Below are positions 1 through 5,987 of a stretch of 8,995 nucleotides of DNA, one piece after another; the stretch's first letter is position 1, and each line of letters starts with the position of its first letter. The DNA is from JAFASC01 sp034669525 (GTDB taxonomy: Bacteria; Pseudomonadota; Alphaproteobacteria; Rhizobiales; Beijerinckiaceae): NCBI GenBank assembly GCA_034669525.1, contig JAXDNH010000027.1, positions 1 through 8,995 on the forward strand, read 5' to 3'. The notes beneath the pieces are model-generated. The model worked only from the letters and a program-made list of their open reading frames with translations. It was not told the origin of the DNA and made no database searches. The position numbers and the translations under genes were made by a program.

Positions 1-41
1 TCCCGCGCCCGCGCCGACAAGGCTTTCACCACAGCATCCAT
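1..41 (-). CDS. N-terminal fragment of a leftward gene, possibly GTP cyclohydrolase I (partial)
   Basis: An ATG at 41-39 on the minus strand opens a frame that reads MDAVVKALSARAR before the window ends. It is preceded by GGGAG six bases upstream, a good ribosome binding site that fixes the start. The opening resembles the N-terminus of alphaproteobacterial FolE (GTP cyclohydrolase I, first step of folate and pterin synthesis), which often begins MDA(V/L)(I/V)K. From memory, folE also lies near a NifU-like gene in many Hyphomicrobiales. Thirteen residues cannot prove identity, so the folE call is inference; that a gene starts here is better supported, by the ribosome binding site and the promoter-like sequence upstream. 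The gene runs off the left edge and is transcribed divergently from the NifU-like gene. Confidence 0.45.
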   Translation of the reverse strand, partial: MDAVVKALSARAR

Positions 42-95
42 CAAGCTCTCCCGACGTGCGGGCCTGCCGGCCTTCGCACCCGCGTTGTCTATCCC

Positions 96-123
96 TATAT
101 ATCATCCGGACGGAGTGTTTCAG
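96..123 (-). promoter_or_regulatory. Candidate sigma70-type promoter for the left-edge gene
   Basis: On the minus strand a CTGAAA box (118-123) is followed, after 16 bases, by TATATA (96-101). Each matches the TTGACA/TATAAT consensus at four of six positions. It is the most AT-rich patch in the 42-146 spacer. It would start transcription near base 89, about 48 bases before the ATG at 41. I saw no equally good promoter facing right toward the NifU-like gene. Read by eye only. Confidence 0.3.
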
Positions 124-146
124 CCCGCCCGTCCGCAGACCTATTC

Positions 147-596
147 ATGCTCAACGACATCTACAACAAGCGTATCCTTGAACTCGCCGCGGATATCCCA
201 CGGCTTGGACGACTCAAAGAGCCGCAAGGTTCCGCAACCGCGCACTCAAAGCTCTGCGGATCGACGGTGACGGTCGACCTTGCTCTCAGCGACGGCCGCG
301 TCAGCGATTTCGCTCATGATGTCAAAGCCTGCGCGCTTGGTCAGGCTTCGTCTTCGATCATGGCGCGCAACGTGATCGGATCGACGCCTGAGGAATTGCA
401 GGAGCTACGCGAGAGCGTGCGGAAGATGCTGAAGGAAAACGGCGCCCCGCCAAGCGGCCGCTGGGCCGACGTCGGGGTGCTTGAGCCGGTGCGCGACTAT
501 AAAGCGCGGCACGCCTCGACGCTGCTGACCTTCGACGCGGTGGTCGAAGCGCTGAACCGCATCGCTGCGGCAAAAACGCCCGCGGCGGCCGAATGA
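147..596 (+). CDS. NifU/IscU/SufU-like iron-sulfur cluster assembly scaffold protein, degenerate ligand set
   Basis: The 149-aa product belongs to the NifU N-terminal (IscU/SufU) family, which assembles nascent Fe-S clusters and passes them to apoproteins in the cytoplasm. The N-terminus (MLNDIYNKRIL) and the blocks KLCGSTVTVDL (C37) and KACALGQASSS (C62) are clear family signatures. Two canonical positions are altered. The Asp that follows CG in IscU and SufU is Ser39, and the third ligand Cys expected in the RHASTLLTFDAV block (121-132) is absent; aligned to SufU it is Ser124, or Ala123 if aligned to IscU. I recall the same RHAST variant in other Hyphomicrobiales, so it is probably a lineage trait rather than a mutation. 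The protein may therefore be a carrier or a diverged scaffold. The start has no strong ribosome binding site but fits the family N-terminus. Its stop overlaps the yidD start (ATGA), indicating translational coupling. Confidence 0.92.
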   Translation: MLNDIYNKRILELAADIPRLGRLKEPQGSATAHSKLCGSTVTVDLALSDGRVSDFAHDVKACALGQASSSIMARNVIGSTPEELQELRESVRKMLKENGAPPSGRWADVGVLEPVRDYKARHASTLLTFDAVVEALNRIAAAKTPAAAE

Positions 597-955
597 GCCG
601 CCATGCTCTCCTGCGATGGCAGGTTGGCGCCGCGCGCGGGGCCATCCGGCTCTACCAGCTAACGTTTTCCGCGCTGATAGGGCGCGCCTGCCGGCACCTG
701 CCGACCTGTTCGGACTACGCGTGCGACGCGATCGAGCGGCACGGACTTTGGGCCGGCAGCTGGATGGGCGTCGCGCGGATCTGCCGCTGCCATCCCTGGG
801 GCACGCACGGCTACGATCCCGTCCCGGCGACCTTCCGGGCTGACACCCACCCGCTCCTGCCGTGGCGTTATGGAACGTGGCGTGGACCGCTTGCCTGCGA
901 AGAGGTCGCGGAGCCGAGCTCCGGCTCGGGTTCCGGGTCGGCAGCGAGCCTCTGA
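593..955 (+). CDS. yidD: Membrane protein insertion efficiency factor YidD
   Basis: YidD is a small membrane-associated protein that assists YidC-dependent insertion of inner-membrane proteins. The 120-aa product has an amphipathic N-terminus (YQLTFSALIG, 21-30) and the family core CRHLPTCSDYACDAIERHG (33-51), followed by GVARICRCHPWGTHGYDPVP (59-78). Conserved cysteines are C33, C39, C64 and C66. The ATG overlaps the TGA of the preceding NifU-like gene by four bases, so both are probably translated from one message. The conserved core ends near residue 80. The last 40 or so residues are not conserved family sequence and end in a Gly/Ser-rich run (GSGSGSAAS); the last 29 codons are encoded antisense to the C-terminus of the convergent rhomboid gene. 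yidD more often sits in the rpmH-rnpA-yidC cluster, so this location is the alphaproteobacterial variant. Confidence 0.95.
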   Translation: MSRHALLRWQVGAARGAIRLYQLTFSALIGRACRHLPTCSDYACDAIERHGLWAGSWMGVARICRCHPWGTHGYDPVPATFRADTHPLLPWRYGTWRGPLACEEVAEPSSGSGSGSAASL

Positions 956-1767
956 TCCGGCGCCGGATCGAATAGGGAAAAGGCGAAAAGTCCGAAGAGG
1001 AAGCCGCCGATATGCGCTTCCCAAGCCACCGTCGCATCGCCGATGCCGAGCGGCCGGGCAAAGGCCCCGAACAGGATGTTGCAGCCGAACCAGGTCAGCA
1101 AAAACGTGAGGGCGCGGCCATCGCGGAACACGCGCGCGAGCGGTAGGGCCGGCACGAAGTAGGCGCTGTCGCTTGTAACCGAGAGGCTTCTCCCGGGTCC
1201 GAGCGGCGCGCCCGGCTCGAAAGCAAAGCGCATAGCTGCCGCGACGGCGCCGGAAATCGCGGCCGAGGCACCCACGACCGGCTCAAGCCCGAAGGGATGC
1301 ACGAGAAGGAACGCCGCCGCCCCGGCCATCCCCGAAAGGATGAAAAGGCCGGCGAAGCGAAGCGGGCCAAAGCGGCGGGCGACCGCCGAGCCGAAGGCGG
1401 CAAGCCACAGCCCGTTCAGCCCGAGATGTATCCAGTCGCCGTGCAGGAAGGCATAGGTGACCGGCGTCCACCAAGGCGAGCCACCTTCGCCGAGAACCCA
1501 GCGGATCGTGCTTTCCGGTACGCCGGCCGCAATCTGCTGGGCGAGCGCATTCGCCAGTCCGCCCGGCGCGAAATAGCGCGAGAACTGCGCCGGGATGAAG
1601 CCGAAAGTCGCGATGATTGAGGCGTCCGTCCCGGGCGAGACGAAGTCGCGCAGGAATTGCACGGCGATGAACGCCGCAAGCAGCGTGAGGATCACGCCCG
1701 GAAGATTGAAGACCGGCTGACGTCTGCTCACCCGCGCTCCTCTGCCCGCGAAGAAGTGGCCGAACAT
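868..1767 (-). CDS. Rhomboid-family intramembrane serine protease
   Basis: The 299-aa product is a multi-pass inner-membrane protein of the rhomboid family, which cleaves transmembrane helices within the bilayer. Visible hallmarks are the TM2 motif LHGDWIHLGLN with H109, H114 and N118, the nucleophile block GASAAISG with S168, and the TM6 histidine H252 in EAHIGG; S168 and H252 form the catalytic dyad. The usual GxSG reads GASA here, a variant I recall from other alphaproteobacteria. Hydrophobic segments at about 21-40, 103-126, 138-156, 164-180, 218-236 and 250-265 fit six helices. The tail (268-299) is cytoplasmic-looking, with an EPEPE run. I chose the ATG at 1767, with GGGGAG 12 bases upstream, because RRQPVFNLPGV soon follows as in homologues. 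A GTG at 1836 or ATG at 1827 would add 23 or 20 non-family residues. The substrate is unknown. The 3' end overlaps yidD. Confidence 0.93.
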   Translation of the reverse strand: MFGHFFAGRGARVSRRQPVFNLPGVILTLLAAFIAVQFLRDFVSPGTDASIIATFGFIPAQFSRYFAPGGLANALAQQIAAGVPESTIRWVLGEGGSPWWTPVTYAFLHGDWIHLGLNGLWLAAFGSAVARRFGPLRFAGLFILSGMAGAAAFLLVHPFGLEPVVGASAAISGAVAAAMRFAFEPGAPLGPGRSLSVTSDSAYFVPALPLARVFRDGRALTFLLTWFGCNILFGAFARPLGIGDATVAWEAHIGGFLFGLFAFSLFDPAPDQRLAADPEPEPELGSATSSQASGPRHVP

Positions 1768-1898
1768 GGAGGTCACGCACTCCCCGCGCAAGCGCGCTGG
1801 CACGTCGGCTGCTCCAATCCGCCTCATAGGGGCCACGGGTAACCCTGGCGGTTTCGTTCCGGGACAGAAGCGCCGCTAAGACGGCGGGAGCAGGTAAA

Positions 1899-2486
1899 AT
1901 GAGACAGGCCGCGACGCGGGAATTGTTTGCCTACTGGGATCGCCTGCGCAAAGGCCGCGCCGCTCCGGAACGCGCCGAGATCGATCCCGCCGCCATCCGC
2001 AACGTCCTCGCCGATACGTTCCTGCTTGAGATCGATTCCGCCTGCGTGTTTCCCATCCGTCTTTCCGGCACGCGCCTCAACGCGCTCTGGCTGTCGGAGC
2101 AAAAGGGCCGCTCGTTCCTCGACCTTTGGGTCGACGACGGCAGGCGCGATGCCATGGCGCTGGTTCTCACCGTGCTTGACGGCGCCCATCCGGTGATCGC
2201 CGGCGTCTCGGCTGCGCCGCAGGGACGAAAGAGGATGGATATGGAGCTCCTGCTCCTCCCGCTTCGCCACAACGGCAAGACGCACGCCCGGATACTCGGT
2301 TGCATCACCTCGGCCGCCCGCGAGCCCTGGTTCGGCCTGATCGCCGCCGAGAAGCTGGTCCTGCGCTCGACGCGGGTCATCGGCCTCGGTGAAGCGGATG
2401 ATCTCCAGTCACTGCAGTTGCCTGAAACGTTCCGGACTCCGCTCGGGCGGCGCGGCCACCTCACCGTCTATGCTGGGGGCGTGTAA
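1899..2486 (+). CDS. PAS_5-family single PAS-domain protein
   Basis: The 195-aa product matches the alphaproteobacterial PAS_5 family: an N-terminal LFAYWDRLRKGRAAPERAEI segment (about 9-28), DPAAIRNVLADTFLLEID (29-46), PIRLSGTRLNAL (52-63) and KGRSFLDLW (69-77). These form one PAS fold, normally a ligand-sensing or protein-interaction module. No kinase, GGDEF, EAL or DNA-binding domain is attached, so it probably works through a partner. Single-domain PAS proteins of this kind are reported to influence motility and cell-cycle signalling in Caulobacter (MopJ), but equivalence here is inference. The ATG follows GGGAG and AGGT sequences a few bases upstream. The next gene downstream, same strand and 92 bases on, encodes a tandem PilZ protein, so the pair may share a c-di-GMP-linked role. 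No signal peptide or membrane segment is seen. Confidence 0.85.
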   Translation: MRQAATRELFAYWDRLRKGRAAPERAEIDPAAIRNVLADTFLLEIDSACVFPIRLSGTRLNALWLSEQKGRSFLDLWVDDGRRDAMALVLTVLDGAHPVIAGVSAAPQGRKRMDMELLLLPLRHNGKTHARILGCITSAAREPWFGLIAAEKLVLRSTRVIGLGEADDLQSLQLPETFRTPLGRRGHLTVYAGGV

Positions 2487-2515
2487 AGGCGCGCCAACAA
2501 TCTCAACGGCGTAAT

Positions 2516-2532
2516 GGGCCCTTAACCGGCCC
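2516..2532 (+). terminator. Weak hairpin after the PAS gene, possible terminator or attenuator
   Basis: GGGCC (2516-2520) and GGCCC (2528-2532) form a perfect 5-bp stem with a 7-base loop, followed by TGTTTAGG. It lies 30 bases past the PAS stop. The tail has only four T in the first five bases and no long T run, so it is a poor intrinsic terminator; partial read-through into the PilZ gene is likely. Confidence 0.25.
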
Positions 2533-2578
2533 TGTTTAGGTTAATGCGAGTGCCTGGACCGGAATCGGCAAGTTGCGG

Positions 2579-3184
2579 ATGAACCTCAAGCTGCGTGTGG
2601 CGCAAAAGCCGCTTGAACAGCGCCGTCACCAGCGGGTCAAGGTGACGGTCCTCGGGCGCTACATGCTCGCGGACAAGCGGGAATATCCCTGTCAGACGCT
2701 GGACATGTCGGTCGGCGGCGTCTCGCTGTTTGCGCCGGTGCGCGGCGCGATCGGCGAGCGGGTGATCGTCTATCTCGACCAGCTCGGACGCATCGAAGGC
2801 CTGATCTCACGCCATACGAAGAACGGCTTTGCCCTGTCGATGTCGCTGCCGCTGAGGAAGCGCGAGAAACTCGCGGAGCCGCTCACCTGGGTGATCATCC
2901 GCGTCCCGCTCGGCATGGACGAGCACCGCCGCCACGAGCGCGTGACCCCGCGCGCGACCCGCACGGTCCTGCGGCTCTCCGATGGAAACACGCATCCCGT
3001 CAAACTCATCGATATTTCTCTGTCGGGTGCGGCGCTCGCCACGGAAGTGAAGCCGCCCCTCGGATCGACAGTGACCGTCGGCCAGACCAGCGGCACGGTC
3101 GTGCGTCACTTCATGGGCGGAATCGCCATCGAATTCTTCCGCCCGATCCCGGTCGAAGGCTTCAACGAAAACATAACGCTCTAG
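2579..3184 (+). CDS. Tandem PilZ-domain protein, probable c-di-GMP receptor
   Basis: The 201-aa product carries two PilZ domains, the common bacterial c-di-GMP binding fold. Domain 1 (about 13-105) has R15xxxR19 and DMSVGG (D42, S44, G47). Domain 2 (about 114-192) has R117xxxR121 and DISLSG (D145, S147, G150). Both copies thus keep the RxxxR and (D/N)xSxxG motifs needed for ligand binding, so either could bind the dimeric nucleotide. No membrane segment, enzymatic or output domain is present, so it probably acts by binding a partner such as a motility or polysaccharide component. I chose the ATG at 2579; an in-frame TTG at 2573 would add two residues. Neither has a strong ribosome binding site. 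The stop TAG is shared with the convergent gamma-carbonic anhydrase gene through the palindrome CTAG. Confidence 0.93.
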   Translation: MNLKLRVAQKPLEQRRHQRVKVTVLGRYMLADKREYPCQTLDMSVGGVSLFAPVRGAIGERVIVYLDQLGRIEGLISRHTKNGFALSMSLPLRKREKLAEPLTWVIIRVPLGMDEHRRHERVTPRATRTVLRLSDGNTHPVKLIDISLSGAALATEVKPPLGSTVTVGQTSGTVVRHFMGGIAIEFFRPIPVEGFNENITL

Positions 3185-3720
3185 CCCTCGGGCTCGAGAC
3201 GCTTCAGGCCGCGCACATAACGCTGCCAATTCTGCACGTAATGGGCGGCCGTCAGCCGCATGCGCACGATCTGCGCTTCATCGAGCGTCCGCACGGCGCG
3301 TGCCGGCGCGCCGACGATCAGCGAGTTTTCCGGAAATTCCTTGCCTTCGGTCACAAGCGCCTTGGCGCCGACAAGACAATTGCGGCCGATGCGGGCGCCG
3401 TTGAGCACGGTCGCGCCCATGCCGATCAGGCTCTCTTCCGCGACCGTGCAGCCGTGCAGGATGACGTGATGGCCAATCGTGCAACGCGGTCCGATCCTCA
3501 GCGGAAAGCCGGGATCGGTGTGCAGCATGCAGCCTTCCTGGATGTTGGAGCCCGCCCCAACCACGATGCGTTCGTTGTCGCCGCGGATCGTCGACCCGAA
3601 CCAGACGCTTGCATCCTCTTCGAGGAGCACGTTGCCGATCACATGCGCCTCGGGCGCCACCCAGTAGCGGCCGCTCGCCGGGACTTGCGGAGCGATGCCG
3701 TCGAGAGAGTAGAGCGGCAT
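3181..3720 (-). CDS. Gamma-carbonic anhydrase family protein (YrdA/PaaY-like)
   Basis: The 179-aa product is a left-handed parallel beta-helix protein of the gamma-carbonic anhydrase family, normally a trimer with metal at subunit interfaces. Hexapeptide-like repeats span about 22-140. The expected metal ligands are present: H67 in LHTDP, and H84 and H89 in GHHVILHG. The supporting residues R46 and D48 (IRGDN) and Q61 also match Methanosarcina Cam in position. The long acidic loop of Cam is absent, as in the short YrdA/CamH-like branch, for which carbonic anhydrase activity varies or is undetected. The C-terminal helix (145-175) is typical. The gene starts six bases after the DUF3126 stop and is the last of a leftward run with cysE, which suggests cotranscription. 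Its own stop overlaps that of the PilZ gene. Confidence 0.94.
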   Translation of the reverse strand: MPLYSLDGIAPQVPASGRYWVAPEAHVIGNVLLEEDASVWFGSTIRGDNERIVVGAGSNIQEGCMLHTDPGFPLRIGPRCTIGHHVILHGCTVAEESLIGMGATVLNGARIGRNCLVGAKALVTEGKEFPENSLIVGAPARAVRTLDEAQIVRMRLTAAHYVQNWQRYVRGLKRLEPEG

Positions 3721-3726
3721 TGGCGG

Positions 3727-4134
3727 CTAGAGGTCTTCGAGGTCGTAGTCGAGGATGGCGATCTGCAGCGTGAAACTTCGCGCCTTCGGATCGTCGGCGG
3801 AAATGACACCGAGAAAATCTTCGCCGGAATTCAGTTCGACGGAATCGGTCTTGCGGCCGCGCGGCACGATTTTGAGTTTGTCGTTCTCAAATAGCCGGCG
3901 CAGATAGTCCTGCAGCACGGGCCGCTCGACCGGAATTTTCATCGCGAACGCAAACGAACGATCGCCGTCCTCGTCATCGACCGAGAGATTACCGATAACA
4001 CGCTGACCGAGGTGAACGTCGGCATCATCGGGATTGCGCGGATTGGGCGTGACGCGCAGATCGTCGTTGGCGAACGAACGGCGCAGAAAATCCTGCAATT
4101 GCTGCAATTCGGTTTTGTTCAAGGCTGCTCCCAC
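3727..4134 (-). CDS. DUF3126-family protein with two tandem copies of the domain
   Basis: The 135-aa product contains two copies of the small alphaproteobacterial domain DUF3126, which as I recall is normally one copy in a protein of about 70 aa. Copy 1 (about 10-68) and copy 2 (about 71-135) align without large gaps: LQDFLRR (13-19) with LQDYLRR (74-80), FAND with FEND, IGNLSVDDEDGDRSF with LGVISADDPKARSF. Copy 2 keeps the family ending AILDYDLED. Function is unknown; family members are usually found beside cysE, as here, so a link to cysteine supply or serine acetyltransferase control is plausible but unproven. The start given is GTG with AGGGGG five bases upstream; a TTG at 4122 with GGGAG five bases upstream would give a 131-aa protein and is equally credible. 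It lies 80 bases after cysE and 6 before the gamma-CA gene. Confidence 0.85.
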   Translation of the reverse strand: MGAALNKTELQQLQDFLRRSFANDDLRVTPNPRNPDDADVHLGQRVIGNLSVDDEDGDRSFAFAMKIPVERPVLQDYLRRLFENDKLKIVPRGRKTDSVELNSGEDFLGVISADDPKARSFTLQIAILDYDLEDL

Positions 4135-4214
4135 TCAATCCCCCTGCCGCTGCCGCGCGGAGGACGTGGTAAGCCCCTTCGGCGGCTCAGGCAATCAGCT
4201 GGGCCACGATGAGC

Positions 4215-5063
4215 TCAGACCGCCGTCTCGGCCGGTTTGGCGGCGATGATCTGGTCCATGCTGCGCGCCGGTTCGGCGCAGCCGGCCTCGCCGACGACGC
4301 GGGCCGGCACGCCCGCGACAGTCTTGTTGTGCGGCACCGCTTGAAGCACGACGGAGCCAGCGGCCACGCGCGAGCAATCGCCGACCTCGATATTGCCGAG
4401 CACCTTGGCGCCGGCGCTCAAAAGCACGCCGCGACGGATTTTCGGATGGCGATCACCCACTTCCTTGCCCGTGCCGCCGAGCGTCACGCCCTGCAGCATG
4501 GAAACATCGTCCTCGATGACGACTGTCGAGCCGATAACGATCCCTGTCGCATGGTCGATGAAAATGCCCTTGCCGATCTCCGCGGCGGGATTGATATCCA
4601 CCTGAAAGACTTCCGACGCGCGGCTCTGCAGGTACAGTGCGAGATCCCGCCGGCCGGCCTTCCAGAGGGCATGCGCGAGCCGGTACGACTGAAGGGCGTG
4701 GAAACCCTTGAAATAGAGGAGCGGCTCGATCAGCCGCGTGCAGGCGGGGTCGCGATCGAAGACCGCCATGGCATCGGCCCGGAACGCCTCGGCAATCGAG
4801 GAATCCTGGGTCAATATGTCCATATAAATTTGCCGGATGAGGTCGCTCGGAAGGTCGCGGTTTTCCAGCCGCACCGCGACGCGATGGACGACGATCGCCT
4901 CCAGCGTGTCGTGGTTGAGCACATTGGCGAACATGAAGGCGCCGAGGTCCGGCTCGCGCTGAATCGCCTCTTCCGCCTCGAAGCGGACGCGCGCGAGGAT
5001 CGGATCGTGCCTGCCGAAATCGACAATGCGGGCGGAGCCCTGTCCGGAAGCGTGAGAGGCCAT
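4215..5063 (-). CDS. cysE: Serine O-acetyltransferase CysE
   Basis: CysE acetylates L-serine with acetyl-CoA to give O-acetylserine, the committed step of cysteine synthesis in the cytoplasm. The 282-aa product has the alpha-helical N-terminal SATase domain (about 20-140) followed by a left-handed beta-helix with hexapeptide repeats (about 155-258). Residues matching the E. coli enzyme are D105 (RDPAC), D156 (FQVDIN), D170-H171 (catalytic, IDHATG) and R205-H206 (DRHPKI). The GGTGK motif is intact. The C-terminus is extended and ends in PAETAV, lacking the terminal isoleucine that lets E. coli CysE dock in the CysK active site. The start is the ATG at 5063: GAGGA lies six bases upstream, whereas it abuts the alternative ATG at 5069 directly. 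First gene of a leftward run with DUF3126 and gamma-CA. The 130-bp region upstream holds a GAACGTTC palindrome (5143-5150) but no convincing promoter. Confidence 0.97.
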   Translation of the reverse strand: MASHASGQGSARIVDFGRHDPILARVRFEAEEAIQREPDLGAFMFANVLNHDTLEAIVVHRVAVRLENRDLPSDLIRQIYMDILTQDSSIAEAFRADAMAVFDRDPACTRLIEPLLYFKGFHALQSYRLAHALWKAGRRDLALYLQSRASEVFQVDINPAAEIGKGIFIDHATGIVIGSTVVIEDDVSMLQGVTLGGTGKEVGDRHPKIRRGVLLSAGAKVLGNIEVGDCSRVAAGSVVLQAVPHNKTVAGVPARVVGEAGCAEPARSMDQIIAAKPAETAV

Positions 5064-5069
5064 GGTCAT

Positions 5070-5074
5070 TCCTC
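5070..5074 (-). promoter_or_regulatory. Ribosome binding site that decides the cysE start
   Basis: GAGGA on the minus strand is followed directly by ATGACCATG. Spacing to the second ATG (5063) is six bases, which is near optimal, while spacing to the first ATG (5069) is zero. The second ATG is therefore preferred, shortening CysE by two residues. Confidence 0.6.
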
Positions 5075-5199
5075 GGGCTCGTGCCCATGCTTTGGCTTAA
5101 CGTGGGGTGCGAAAAATTTCCAGCAAGTCCGCCCGGGAGCATGAACGTTCTCATACCCGACGCGGGGCAGCAAAGCCTTCTCTGCAACCCTGGTGTGCC

Positions 5200-5964
5200 T
5201 CAGGGGAGCTCCTCGAGGAACTCGAGCACCGCCTGTTTGTAGACCCGGTCGCCGACCGCCCGGTTGTGGTCGCGGTCGGGAATGTCGACGGCGCGGCCCC
5301 TCGGTAGCATTTCCGCCAGCGGATGGGGATCCCCCGCGACGTCGTCGCGTGTCCCGACGCAGACGAGGGTGGGCACATCGATCTGATGGATTTGCTCCGG
5401 GGTCAGCACCTGACGCGAGCCACGGATGCAGGCGGCCAACGCGCGACGATCGCTCTTCGTCGCCTCGGCGAAGCCGCGAAACATTTTCTGCTGCGGATCG
5501 CGCAGCTCTTCGATTGATTCGGCTTCCATCGCCTCGGCGATCGAGACGGGCAGCCCGAATCCTTCGGTCAAATGGATGCCGAGACCGCCCATGATCAACG
5601 AGCGCACTCGCTCGCGATGCGCGAGAACCAGGAACGCGCCGATGCGCGCGCCCATCGAATATCCCATCACATCGGCGCGATCGATGCCGAGATGATCGAG
5701 CAGATTGCGCGAATCCTCGGCCATGATCGCGGTGTGATAATCTTTGGGATGATAAAGTTTTTCGCTGCGTCCGTGGCCGCGATTGTCGAGCGCGATGACG
5801 CGCCGTCCCGCCCCGGTGAGCGTGCGCACCCAGAGAGGAAAGAGCCAGTTCACTGCATGGGTCGAAGCAAACCCGTGGATCAGGAGAATGGGCTCGCCGC
5901 GGTCGTTCTCGGGTCTCTCATCAATGAAGGCAATGCGTACGCCGTTCGACGAAAACTCTTCCAT
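5200..5964 (-). CDS. Alpha/beta-fold hydrolase
   Basis: The 254-aa product is a complete alpha/beta hydrolase. The oxyanion segment LLIHGFAS (27-34), the nucleophile elbow GYSMGA (S103), the acid candidate D207 (GTRDD) and the histidine H233 (DRDHN) form the catalytic set. The sequence LDNRGHGRSEKLY (59-71) is typical of the esterase/lipase-like and dienelactone- or 3-oxoadipate-enol-lactonase-like branches, but nothing identifies the substrate. It has no signal peptide and should be cytoplasmic. Close relatives in Hyphomicrobiales share the block ALAACIRGSRQ (175-185). I chose the ATG at 5964 (MEEFSSNGVRIAF) because homologues start there; an in-frame TTG at 6015, with AGGA upstream, would add 17 unrelated residues and falls inside the likely promoter. 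It lies 136 bases upstream of cysE on the same strand, probably a separate unit. A short CCCTG/CAGGG inverted repeat (5188-5205) spans its stop but has no T tract. Confidence 0.93.
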   Translation of the reverse strand: MEEFSSNGVRIAFIDERPENDRGEPILLIHGFASTHAVNWLFPLWVRTLTGAGRRVIALDNRGHGRSEKLYHPKDYHTAIMAEDSRNLLDHLGIDRADVMGYSMGARIGAFLVLAHRERVRSLIMGGLGIHLTEGFGLPVSIAEAMEAESIEELRDPQQKMFRGFAEATKSDRRALAACIRGSRQVLTPEQIHQIDVPTLVCVGTRDDVAGDPHPLAEMLPRGRAVDIPDRDHNRAVGDRVYKQAVLEFLEELP

Positions 5965-5987
5965 GACTCCGTCCGTGATTGGCGCGC

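Noticed and set aside
405..1061. Open frame of 218 codons on the minus strand across the NifU-like and yidD genes
   Set aside because: Its product is Arg/Ala/Pro-rich with no family resemblance, and it lies opposite two clearly recognised genes.
1768..1836. Longer N-terminus for the rhomboid protease from GTG 1836 or ATG 1827
   Set aside because: The added residues do not resemble the family, no good ribosome binding site precedes them, and the ATG at 1767 leads directly into the conserved start.
2522..2544. Two TTAA elements upstream of the PilZ gene, considered as a CtrA binding site
   Set aside because: The CtrA site is TTAA-N7-TTAA. Here the spacing is 15 bases, so it does not fit, although a GAATC methylation-type site lies nearby at 2562-2566.
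3241..3894. Open frame of 217 codons on the plus strand opposite the gamma-CA and DUF3126 genes
   Set aside because: Both minus-strand genes carry convincing family motifs, and this frame has none; it is a shadow.
4209..5144. Long open frame of 311 codons on the plus strand, antisense to cysE
   Set aside because: cysE on the minus strand has full family motifs and a good ribosome binding site. The antisense frame has no recognisable domain and is the expected by-product of GC-rich codon use.
5188..5205. CCCTG/CAGGG inverted repeat across the stop of the hydrolase gene, considered as a terminator
   Set aside because: The stem is only 5 bp, it overlaps the stop codon and no T tract follows on the minus strand.
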